Source: Pholis gunnellus (taxonomy: Eukaryota; Chordata; Actinopteri; Perciformes; Pholidae). From it: a stretch of DNA of 64,000 bases. Below are positions 36,081 to 47,523 of the stretch, one piece after another. Numbering within the stretch: position 1 is the stretch's first letter; every line of letters starts with the position of its first letter. The stretch spans positions 22,435,771 to 22,499,770 of the forward strand of contig OU342818.1 in NCBI GenBank assembly GCA_910591455.2, written 5' to 3'. Under the pieces are notes generated by a model that was given only the letters and a program-made list of their open reading frames with translations, did not search any database and was not told where the DNA came from. A program made the translations under genes and the position numbers.

Positions 36081-38272
36081 TGCACTCGCGTGTGGCTACA
36101 AATGTATTTCCGAGCCATTCCTCCAATCGTCTCCGTGCTCCCACGCGACTCAGCCCTCTACCTTTCTGTTCCGATCCTTTTCTCATTCATCATGCTTCCC
36201 TCCCTGTCCTCCTGCCAGAGGTCTCCGCTAAGGTGTAATTTAGCTCCTACTGTTCTCTAATTTCTGCCTTAGTCAGGAGGGGCGTGGCTGCCCCTCTGAC
36301 ACCGTGGGTACAATCTGTCAATCATTTCCCCCAGCCAGGGAGATTGCGTTCAAAGTGAGAGTAATTGTTAAGTCTGCCCCTGCGTGGGTTGGATTGAACG
36401 CCCTCTCGCTTTGGCACCGAGAAAAATATGTATTTCGAGGCAAGGCCAGGTGGATGTGTGAGGCTTTTATTGTTGCTAAGGACAGGGTGAGGGCTCCCCT
36501 CATTGCACCTTTCGTCTTGTCTAATCTCTTTGCCTTTCCTTTACTTCTGTCCTCGGTCCTCCAGCAACTTTCCAATAGTATATTCTTTTTTCATACAATT
36601 GTACAAACACGCCTCTATCCTTTTCCACGGTTATCAAACTACTCTGTTTCACTCCCTAACTGGCTATAACTCTGCTGTCCCGTCTTTCCTCTGGGGGACG
36701 ACAGAAAAAGCTGGGAATGAACAAAACAAGCGCTGGTATCCTGTGTTGTCTCTTGCTGTAAAAATCACACTGTTTATCTCCTTTTTACGGTAAATGACTT
36801 GGTGGTAATAAACTGTGGTCCCTTCTGCATTCGTTCTATCCACCACACATAATACGAACGTAGACAGCCACCACTTGGCACGCTGGCAGAGGCAGAGCGA
36901 CATACAGAAGAGCGAGGACAGCAGCGGTGAAAGCAAGAGACTGAAGGAAAGTCTCCTTAACGGGCGACCCGTTGACATACCACATGGCTCTCTTCACTAT
37001 CAAATACATTTTAAATGATCTTATAAAAAGAATGTGTACTCAACATTAACATGTTCAGCAAGGTACCTGTTACAATTCATTTTTGCTAAAGTCCTTGAAA
37101 AGCTGAAATCAAAACTGGTGAGCAGGAATGTTGTAACAGTTCCTCTGCCTTCGCTCCTCTGGTTAAATTATTGAAACCTACTTTAGAAAACACAGGAGTC
37201 CCTAGTTACCTTTCTGTTCCACAGAAAATAATGTTGATTTATATTCACGTTTCCCTTTTCATTCCAGGAAGCACGTACCTGTGTTTGCCGGCATATTACT
37301 GAATACATGCTGTGGATTTGGGCATTCCCATACAGCAGATTCAAACCACAAAACAAGCGTGATCAAGGGCAACAATTCCCAAGATACAATGTCTTACAAC
37401 GTCCCATGCCATTTTCAATTAATGTCAGCCACTGCTGCTTGTTGTAGGCACCTGAGTCGATCACCTGTATCAACGTTGACTCATCTGCAATGCACTGCCA
37501 ACCAAGCCAACACATAAATGACCCATTAACCTTTGTGTGTGAGCAGATAAATCAGAGTTAACAACATGTCCCACTCACTGACCCTGCAGTCAGTAGTTAT
37601 CATGATACTTCAGCTGACATCCTGTCCAGTATGCAGATGAAGTCTACTGTAACCCTGGACTTTGGGTGGGGAGATTGTTCATTAGCTGGGCTTTGCTGAA
37701 GGCCAGGATTATACTTAATCTATAACTAGTGCAATACGTAGATTAGTTGACCTGTCGAATGGAAATATGGCTTCAGATAAGGTTCAACATAGAGGTGGGT
37801 TAGAGTTAGCAATTGACAGTTTGCTAAGCCCCGCCCCCCTTAGTTACTGGTATGCCTGTAAAGCTTTTCGTTGTTGCACGGCTCAAGGTGGCAGATTTGA
37901 TCAGCTGATTACGCTAACATTAGCTCCATGACATCTCCGGCGGATATACAGGATTCAGAGTATTAATTAACAGCAGCAAACCGGCGACATGTTGAGAGCC
38001 GTGAGAGGCAATAGAAATGCTCCCAATCGCATAGATGGCACCTTTAAAATGAGAATATTCCTATTCCTTACAAAATGTAGAGACATCCAAAGCTTCACAG
38101 GCCCATTGTGTTCAGTTACAGCTGCTACGGCTGTGATTGGACCATCACAGATCGGGGGAGGGGTTTAACGAACGGTCAATTGAGCAACCAGATCATATTA
38201 TGGCTCTAAAATGTCCAATGAACTGCTAATCCACGACAGTAGACGTGTAATTGATAGTAACTTACAGAGTGT

Positions 38273-38275
<3 letters not shown>

Positions 38276-38303
<28 letters not shown>
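38276..38303. repeat. Short (CA)n microsatellite
   Basis: About 14 CA units. The preceding several hundred bases look like degenerate dispersed repeat, but I cannot define its ends. Confidence 0.85.
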
Positions 38304-41300
38304 TGCAAATACCCCAGTATAGAAACCCACCCTAACCCCATGTGAGTGTCTACAGAGTCTTATGGCATTTGCAGGGCCTCTGAGGGTATTCAAACATTCA
38401 AATACTGCGTGTGAAGCGGAGAGAGAGGTGGAGGATATGGATGGTGTGTTGCCGTCTAAAGGCAAGTGGGGAGAAAAAAAAGGAAGGGGGGGGGGTAATT
38501 AACATATTAATGACCCCACCTTCCTACAGCTTCTGTCGGATAGTCCAAACACTTTGATAAGTATGCAAATGAGAGCCGCACCATCTGAAGAGGGAATTAG
38601 CTCTGCCAGAGACAGCCGAGAGAGATGGGAGGGGTGGAGAGAAAGAGGAAGGTGGGAAGGAAGGAGGGAAGAGAAGGGAAGGAGCAAGGAAGGGAGGGAC
38701 AGTGTGTTAGTGGGGAAAGGGGAACTGAAAAGAGGCAGGAAGGAGAATCAGAAGAGGAATGCCGAGGCGAAGAAACAGGAGGAAGGAAGAGAGGAGCGAG
38801 TGAGATAGTAAGGAGTCTCAGGCGTGCCGATGAACTGATACCTTCATTTTTGTTTTAGGTGTCTGTAATTATCTGCCGTGCACGGTTGGTAAATGTGTGT
38901 GTGTGTGTGGTATTAGACAGAGAGACAGCGATAGAAAATGAGTGAAAAGACGCTTTCCTTTTATTCTTGTACTGTCTAGCTTTCAGATCGATATGCCAGT
39001 GGCCGCCAGCCCCGCAGCGATGTGCAGAATGGCTGCAGGGGCTCAGGCCAGTGGGCATACAGGCTCGGCGGGTGGGGTGGGGGGGGAGAAAAGGGCAAGG
39101 GCAAGTAATTATAACACAGACCGATCTCACTCGTTCTATCACTGAGGAGAATGGTGAGTAATAAGGATGAGGGAGAGCACCATGGGGGAGCAAGTGTTCA
39201 ATGTGGCTGAGACAAAGGGAATGAGAAGGGGGGAGAGAGAGAGAGAGGCAGTGTATGAATGTGTGTGTGCGTTTGGGAGCGACACCTTGTGTGAACCAAG
39301 GATTCACCGACACGCTTGTCACGTTCCACAATTATGTTGAATAATTAAAACGTTTCATTAACTCGATCATTTCCTGTTCGGCCATGTTTCAGCTCTGACA
39401 CCGGCAATTAAAGCCGGGGCCGGGACTGTACGCCTCCCTCGTTCGGCCGGTCGGCGACAAGAGGACTACCTTATGTCTTTTGTGTGAAAGCAGAAATCTG
39501 ACAGGGGAAAAATGAGGGGCTTTACATATTGATAGCCTTTATATCTTATTTCCAAATGTGTTCTTTTCTCTGGATACATTCGGTCAAGTGAACAGTTACC
39601 ACCAGCTTGCATAATGATAGATTCAGTGCTCTTTGATGATGCGATACTGTAAGAAGTGCACTCGCTCAACTACACAACTACACAACGGCCAACAACACAA
39701 AAATATCTTCACAAATAGTGGCCTTTGTTCAAAATGAGGGGAATTCTTCACTGTGCATTAACACCATAATTAGCTAAATCCTGTGCTGTCCCAGTTACGT
39801 AAGACGGCTCTTTTTGTCTTTTGAAATTGGATTACTGCAGGAGGAGCCATCTATTTCCAGAAATGGGGGGCGGGGTTGGGGGCCATTTGTACCCCAGTGC
39901 CTCTACCATGCAGTCTCTGGCACAAAGCTATCCTCCCATATTGAGCTCATGCGCAGTGCTTATACACCCCAATAAACACGATTAGCATGGCAGACTGTAA
40001 ATATGCAAATGACAAACGAGATGTGGAGGGGAATGTTGATGCTGTGAGCCCTCGGTCTAGCACAGCCCCTCCCCCACCCCACAGTTGCTTATAAAAACCA
40101 TGATGAGCTCTATTGAGACGGGGTCCCTGTTGAAGCTATCTTTATTTATTTTTTCATGAAAGAAATTCAACCATATAATTGGCGCTTTGAATGGAGAGGG
40201 ATGCCTTTACCTTCCATGTCTTTAATATCTGCTGCTGCTGCGGCTGCTTTCACCGCTGTAATGACGCACGGCCGCCCTCTCTGAACTGCTTCTCCCCTCA
40301 TGTCATCCGACCTGCCCCTCGAACTGAGTTTTGTTGTCCTGTCCCCCGTACTATGTGCACCAATCTAGCTAGAAAGAAAAGAATCTCGGGATCCACTTCA
40401 CACTTGGTGGTCGTGTTGTTGGGGACCCAAGGATGTGCAATGACGAAGTCGTTGCAATTTGGAAACAGGACACGTTCAATATCGATAAACTTTGAATAAA
40501 GCGTTGTGTGCAGCAGAGAGGCCAAGTCGAGCATGTAGTCTGCAGTGGGTCTTTACAGGCCGCAGCTCATTGACCGCAGTTCACTTTAGCTGTTGGATGC
40601 TGGATATTCTAACTTTACAACCAAGCTCTTCTTCACTTCCCTGGAGTCAACGAGCGACAACAAACCAAGAAGCACAAGCACACTGGCACGTGCTCTGAAC
40701 GGGCACGCCGCGCTGACAACGCAATGCAAGCCACGACACCGGGAGCCAATCGGCCTGCTCTGGAGGAGCATACGCTCAGAACCGCTACGTCCTGTAAGGC
40801 AATTATATGTTCATGAGAGGGACTCATATCAAATAAATGTAAATACATGTACGTACATGTATGTAGAGTGCAACCGATACTGGCTTTTTGAGGCCGATAC
40901 CACTATTGATGTTTGAGAGTTTGAGATTTTCTTTTGGTATTCTGATTTTATCTTAATTTTTCTTTTTTTTTACATGAATAGTTTCTTAAAGTGGCAGTCC
41001 TAAAGATTTCAGTCCTGATTGATTTAGGGTTTCTGTCCAACTGAAGACAAAGTAATTGTGCTTTGAGTTAACAGACTGGAGTCTCCACACTAACATGCTA
41101 TTTATCAGAGGTGTGTGCAGTTATGTTCATTTGTGTGTAAAGGAGAAAAACTGTAATACAGTATTTTTTTCGGGCGTGTCAATATAGACATCCAGTTTGT
41201 AATACTGCAAGTATATAAATATTGCAATACTTTCATTAGTGGGCCAATGGTGACGGATACTGGTTTAAAGGAGAGTTGTGATAGTGACTGATAAATAATG

Positions 41301-42849
41301 TATACTCTCACCATAACCATATCAACGCTGTTTCGTTGGCGCATTTACGGAAAGAAAACTGGTTCATGGGTCAGTATCCAGCCCAAAAAAGCCTTCAAAT
41401 GGCAAGTTTCAGCTTGTACCAGATAGCAGCAAGCTCTGCCAACAGCTTCACATCCACTGTGAGCCAGACTGGAAGAACTCTCACGTCTAATCTTCAAAAA
41501 ACTACATCAAGCTAATCCAGTTAGCATGTCTGAACAATGGTGTTGTTCAATGTCTATGTTTGGGAAAACCACAATCACAAACCTTTAACCTGATCTCTTA
41601 ACGGAGAACCTAAAAACCTAACACAGTTAGTTTGCTTTCCCTCAGTCTCAGTCTCAGTACTTCGCTATCATTCACATGACTCCTGTCATCGCACACAGTT
41701 CTCCACCCATTCCTGCATGTTGCATGGCTGCACACAAGTAGGGCATGTGCATTAAAACACTTGTGCGATCCCCTGCACCGGCATAACAGTGGCAGCCTAT
41801 CTGACGCGGACCAGGCGGCTGCATGCAAAGTCAAGCGTGTTCGTCCTGAAGACTATCAGCTCTCCGGGGAGAGAGGCCATCGAGCGGCATTATCGACATT
41901 ATAGACGCCTCAGCCTGGAGATAGGCTTCACATCGATCCCCTGATTAATTACTATCTGCAGGCGGCAGCAGAGTGTGTGTGTGTGTGTGTGTGTAGGGGG
42001 GGGGCAGACAGAGAGAAGTGAGAGCGGGAGGTGAGAACGATAGAAAATGGTGAAAAGAGGGAAGGAGGCACAGTGGAGGGGGATGAAGGATTGAGGAGAG
42101 AGAGGAGAGAGAGTACACCTTGTACAATCTATGAATATCAGCTACAGGCTACACAGCAATCTTCCAGGTGGAATAATATTTTATTGATATATAGGTAGGC
42201 AGGAACCCTTATCTTAGCTGCAACCGCCCCCTACCACACAGCCAAGGACAAAATGAAATTCACACATTACTGGGGGGGAACAACTTGCAAAGACAAGTGG
42301 AGGACACTGAAATAGCCACCGCTGTATCCAGGTTATACTTTACACCAAGCAAATAATAGTGAAGATAAAATAAATATGCGTACAAATCCAGTCCAGCCTC
42401 TGCGTGCGTGGCTAACTTAACAGTCAGAACTGCAACTGGACAGGCAGGCTGAGTGGCAAACATTAATGAACTCCAGTTAGATCCTTTGGGCTACACTCCT
42501 CATCCTCCCAAGAGACTGTGTAGCGCTGTGTGGAACATAAGTCAATAAGCTGCTACAACGCCAGTGTGAGGGCTCCATTAGGGCCATTGCCTAGGAGTGG
42601 CTGCCAGTGCATTTGGATGGCAACAAGGCTATTTTTGTTGAAATCGTTCGACCCCCTCGAGAAGCCCCTCAGTCAAACCATCATTGTGCAAAGGATTGCT
42701 TCCAGGAGATAGTCAAAGCCTCCACTCTGAGTGTGACACTGACAAAGTCTGCCCCAGCCTACTCAGCTTTTATATTTGACAAGCTAAGTGGAGGCACCCC
42801 AACCGTAAACAGTGTTACAAACTATAGTGTGTGACAAAGTTTAGCTTTA

Positions 42850-43110
42850 AGTCAGGCTGGGCAACGAATAGATATTATATCAATATCCTGATATGAGACG
42901 AGATACCGTGATATGGCTGAAGTGTTTTAAAGGCTGCATTACAGTAAAGTGATGCGAGTTTCTGAACTTACCAGACTTTTCTAGCTGTCCTATTATTTGC
43001 CTTTACCCACTTAGTTATTAAATCCTCATTACTGATGATTATTTATCAAAAATCTCTTTGTGTAAATATTGTGTGTAAGCATTAATAGTCAACCCTCAAA
43101 AACATCATGA
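42850..43110. repeat. Probable dispersed teleost repeat fragment
   Basis: It begins with a CTGGGCAACGA/GATATTATATC motif and contains AAAGGCTGCATTACAGTAAA and TGATTATTTATCAAAAATCT. I recognise these as recurring in fish genomes. A related run of GATA/TATC-rich sequence recurs at 43620-43930, possibly another fragment. No open frame. Family assignment is from memory and unverified. Confidence 0.5.
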
Positions 43111-44491
43111 CATTTGATTTTCTCTGTGAGGCCCAGCTCCAGCTTTGAGCAGTGCAGGCAGGCGGCCTGTATACCGGACTCGGCTGCTGGCACCAGCTGC
43201 GTACATGCTCGCTGCCCTCTACACTTCTTATACGTGCCAAGGATAATGAAGCATACATCTCTTCACTTCCACCCAGTACAGATCCTATCATTGCACTCTT
43301 AAAGCCTAACTGGAGTGTTCTATCTGGACCCACATATATCGAGGCATCACAACACTGGAGCTTCCCACCATTGGGACTTGACATGCAGCCTGCAGGAGTT
43401 TAGTGTGAGGTGGCTGGACTGCAATGGCAGAGGCTGTTAATAATGCATTTCTTGTAATTGTAGGTAATGTGTGATGCTGCAAAATAACACCAATACCAGT
43501 GATATTGTTGAGTATCTAGACTAACTTTTTTTTTTTAAATCCTGTGACAAAATAAAAAGTCAAACTAAGCTTATCCTCATTATGTCCAAAATCTTCTGTC
43601 CACATTTAAGTCCTGTCATATCTCGATAACGATACATATCACCACGTATAGCATGCTTTCTGATATTTCAATAAACACACAGTCCATATGAAATAACCAC
43701 ATGGCAAAGCTTGTTTTCTATACTCTTGAGTGAATCAATAAAAATGACTGCGTAATTTCTCAGTGAAATTAAAGTTAAAAAAAGTAATTCATATTTACAG
43801 CACAAATTCAGAGTTATGAGATTAAGATCATTTCAGACATTTGAGTGGGCTTGTTATTATCAATTTAGATAACGTAATTGTGTATCGCGATATCTCAATA
43901 TATGATTTCATCACGATATGATTCCGTAGAAAAACATATGAAGGAAACTTTTCCAGTGACAAAGAAAACCTTCAACTTTGAAATAAAGCTGTGTTCTACC
44001 TTCCACCCACTCAACTCACCCAACAAGAAGTTGAAGGCTGTAGGCGTAGAAACAGAGAAAGAGCTGTGCTGCATGGGTAATGAATTGATAATGGTCCATC
44101 ATGCTAAATATCATCAAACACAAGACAAAAATGATTGTGAATTATTTAGCTTGTCTAGTTGGACCACTAAACGATGAGAAAACCCTCTTATTTAATATTT
44201 CATACGGGGAACGAGTGGGAAGAAAGAATTGGGTGCGTTTTGTTTTGCCATTATCCTCTTTTGTGACATGGAAGGTGTCCAAATAACAGGAGGGAGACGG
44301 AGTGAGGACTGAGGGGAGAGGAGAACTATCCACAAGCCTCTCTCTCTCTGAGGCTGAGGAAACAGAAACGTAGAGGAAAAGCAACAGAGAGAAAGAAAGA
44401 AGCGGCATCAGAGCTCACTGTAGTGACGCCAGGGCAGCTGCAGGAATAGTTTCACTGTCTCTACCTCACAGCTAAGAAAACAGCTGGCCAC

Positions 44492-44492
<1 letters not shown>

Positions 44493-44537
<45 letters not shown>
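44493..44537. repeat. (GT)n microsatellite
   Basis: About 22 GT units. Confidence 0.95.
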
Positions 44538-44538
<1 letters not shown>

Positions 44539-45407
44539 AGTGCAGTTCACTTTATTCAATCCCACTGACCTGAAAAGCTCTGTTAATGCTGGATCCACAG
44601 GCACTAAGAGAGAGGGAGGGAGAGAGAGACATTATGAACTGACTTGTGCATGCTTAATCCACAGGCTCTTTGTAGAACACATGAAAAGGAACCTGCTCAA
44701 TAGTTGATCACTGTGACTTATGATCTGTGTAGGTTTACCATGAAATACATGTGTTCAGTGAAACACTTTAAGCTCAGTAAAATGTAGGAATTGTCTTGTA
44801 TTTATGGAACAAACTATACATATTTTCAATTTGGAACATATCTTTGCCTTACGTTGATGATTTAGTTTTTCTAAAAGATGAGGAATCCAACCTGCAATAT
44901 GCATTTCTTTCAAAGATTCATTTAAGTAGAGTGTAACCTTAATCTGAAATAGTTTCAAATGTGAACAGTTTTTAGTGAGGTGCTTGGTTCTTTGGTGTAT
45001 GTATGGAATGGTAGGTGATGAGAGGAATGACTGTTTTTCTATTTGTGCTATTCAAGAAACAAAAGAAGAAAAAAGGATATTATTAGTATGCTAATTTTGT
45101 AATTTGAGTATTAAAAAACAGTTACTAAACTGTCTCCAAATAAATAAGTCAACATGTTGGTAAAATCCACCTGATTACAGAAAAGGATTAGCAGTGGAAC
45201 TATTTAGTTGTTTTCTTCAAATTATTATTATGTAAATGTATAAAATTTGTAATTTTCTATTCACCAGTGTACCATGTTTTAGAGTTCATTGTTGGTTCTT
45301 TTCCAGTGTTATTTGTTTTGTTTCCACATTTGTTCAGCACAAGAAGTTACGTGTTCTTGTGCTGCTTTTATATTTTGGTGAGCTAAAGACAGTTTCTCCA
45401 CTGGTGG

Positions 45408-45915
45408 TGACAATTTGCAACAGTTGCAACACTTTTTCAATAAAAGGTTTTAATAGACTCACAGGCAGAAGACCAACTACCAGTCTGTCTGAGCTAAACT
45501 CTTGTAAAGCTTAAAGCTGCTGTAAGATATTTGATGAGTTCCCTGATAGAGAGCACTCTGAGTGAATTTGAGTTCCCTCTGGTAAACAGTTACACAGTGT
45601 ATATGTCTAGGACTTTTATTTTGAAAGGTACGAACGGAAAAAGTTGATCTGGTGTGAGCGGCCTTTGTTGAGGTTGAAAGGAGTAATAAAGTAAGTTACC
45701 CGTTTTGGTTCGGTCCAAGGAGCCGCCGTGTTGTATTCTACACTATTGTGTACGTTTTGAATATGTCCGTTCCACACAACGTGATTGGTTGAAGCATTTA
45801 TTCGTTGTTAAAAACTCAGAAAATCAGCCAAAGAGAAACAAAATCACATCGTTTTTCTGCTGCGTAAAATGTGTCCGTGTGAAAGTGCTCACGACAAAAA
45901 CAACAGTCCAACGGC
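45408..45915. mobile_element. Dispersed family 1 MITE, copy 3
   Basis: It shares GCAACAGTTGCAACACTTTT, CAATAAAAGG, GACCAACTACCAG, GAATTTGAGTTCCCTCTGGT, GTTGAAAGGAGTAATAAAG and ATGTCCGTTC blocks with the copies at 14.7 and 29.8 kb, in the same order and orientation. Non-coding; ends are approximate. Confidence 0.75.
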
Positions 45916-47061
45916 GCTAAAGATGATTTCAGCGCCAGTCCTCCGCTCACACACTTGTTCTCTCTTTGGCCCGACAAGCAGAGCACACAGGGAACTCAAT
46001 CAAACAAGGGGCCTCGTGGCCACAGCCTTGATCCACTCAATGTAGGAACAATGGTCACCACCTTGTTCTTAGTTCAGTCAAAGATGTTAGACACTTTCTA
46101 GAGTTAAAGGGAATTAAATATGCATCAAGAGGGTCCTCGATTAAAAAAATGGCCTCTTTTTAGATGCTTTAAACATGTGAAAGTGGGAAGGGGGGGGGGG
46201 GGGGGGGGGGTTGGTAGGGAGTAGGATGAGAGCAAGTGAACATCTTTTAGTCTTTCTTTGAGTTTAAAGTGCACGCACGTAATATGTCATTAAATGTCTC
46301 CAAAAGCTAAAAGAAAGCTGGTGTTCTCCCTCCAACATTCGGTGCTAAACTGACCCTGGAGACCTTCATGCAGGCTGTGTGAGCGGCTGGCGAGAGCATG
46401 CTGAGGTTTTGGGCTTTGACGTGTGACTCCAGTCATTTGGTCCTAGTATCAAGTAAGTCACAGGTCTCTTTTCCATGGGCAAGTCACAGGTTATGTCATT
46501 ATGTCTAATAATGATATTATTAGCCTAGTTATCCAATCGTTTAAAAAATTACAACAATCAATTGAATTTGTATTACAATTATTGATATTCAGTGAAATAA
46601 ATGTAATCAAACAAAAAAAACACTTTATTAAAGATTAGTTGTTTTTTATTTCGTCTTGATCAGACTTTGTCTTCTATCAAGTCAAGTTGCGAGTTATCAA
46701 AACAGTGACTCGAGTCGACTCAAGTCACAATGACTCCTCCTAATTCTAAACGGTGCATCCTCGAGTCTAAGAGGACATTTTGCCGAAGGCATTCCTGAGA
46801 CATGGACCGGACAGGTGGACGGACGGACGGACAGACAACCTGAAAACGTAATGTCATTGGCCATATAAAGTGTAATAGAATATGAAAAAGTGTCACCGGT
46901 TTATCAGTTTTTTAATTTCATAATCTGTTTTCACTTTGCTCTATGTATCGTTTTAGCAGGATTAGATGTCACTGTGGAAGACATTTCATTTTGAAAAGAG
47001 CTCCTAAAATATGGACTTTGTGATTCTGTTTCTGCAAAGTATATCAAAATAGAGACAGGAC

Positions 47062-47062
<1 letters not shown>

Positions 47063-47118
<56 letters not shown>

Positions 47119-47299
47119 AGAGAGGGAGAGAGAGAGAAGAGAGAGGGAAAAGAGAAAGAGAGAGAGAAAAGAGAGAGAGAGAAAGAGAAGAGAGAGAGAA
47201 AGAGAGAGAGAAGAGAGAGAGAGAAAGAGAAGAGAGAGAGAAAGAGAGAGAGAAAAGAGAAAGAGAGAGCGAGAAGAGAGAAGAGAGAAGAGAGAGAGG
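47063..47299. repeat. (GA)n-rich tract
   Basis: About 237 bases of almost pure purine on the plus strand: GA runs punctuated by extra A or G. In the myt1l pre-mRNA it is a CU-rich tract starting about 180 bases after the start-exon donor. It creates false Ser/Leu/Phe open frames. Confidence 0.95.
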
Positions 47300-47419
47300 A
47301 GGCAACTCAACTGTGACAGTCTGGGATTTGTGCAGTTGTGTGTGTACAGTATGTGCGTGTGCTTGTGTCTGTGCATGTTTGTGTTGGGAGGGTGAAGGTC
47401 ACCCTGAATGGCAATGCCG

Positions 47420-47420
<1 letters not shown>

Positions 47421-47465
<45 letters not shown>
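47421..47465. repeat. (GT)n microsatellite beside the start-exon donor
   Basis: About 22 GT units. In the pre-mRNA this is a CA repeat starting about 13 bases inside the intron after donor GTATCT. Confidence 0.97.
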
Positions 47466-47467
<2 letters not shown>

Positions 47468-47477
47468 GTGCAGATAC

Positions 47478-47523
47478 CTTTGGAGCGTGTTCGATGGCGC
47501 TTATCGTCTGCATCCACCTCCAT
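47478..47523 (-). CDS. myt1l: myt1l start-codon exon
   Basis: This 46-nt exon encodes MEVDADDKRHRTRSK plus one base of the next codon. It closely matches the start of vertebrate MYT1L (MEVD, then an acidic stretch, then KRHRTRSK). On the minus strand a pyrimidine-rich acceptor ending CTCTGCAG directly precedes ATG, so at least one untranslated exon must lie further upstream (higher coordinates). The donor is AAAG|GTATCT at 47477-47476. The exon ends in phase 1. A long CA repeat in the pre-mRNA begins about a dozen bases after the donor. The basic KRHRTRSK stretch could contribute to nuclear import, which is an inference. The exon is short, but its match to the family start and its two good splice sites make the call strong. 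Confidence 0.9.

Noticed and set aside
37261..37330. Possible remnant of the zinc finger 1 exon: on the minus strand a donor-like CACAG|GTACGT is preceded by ECPNPQHV and by a TATGCCGGCAAACAC word recalling KYARH.
   Set aside because: The resemblances fall in different frames, the second Cys and the DGSG segment are absent, and one frame has a stop. Finger 1 is highly conserved in MYT1L, so this is most likely chance.
38120..38175. Minus-strand TPPPICDGPIT resembles TPGCDGSG of a CCHHC finger.
   Set aside because: The first Cys and both His ligands are missing, and there is no suitable splice context. It lies in repeat-like sequence.
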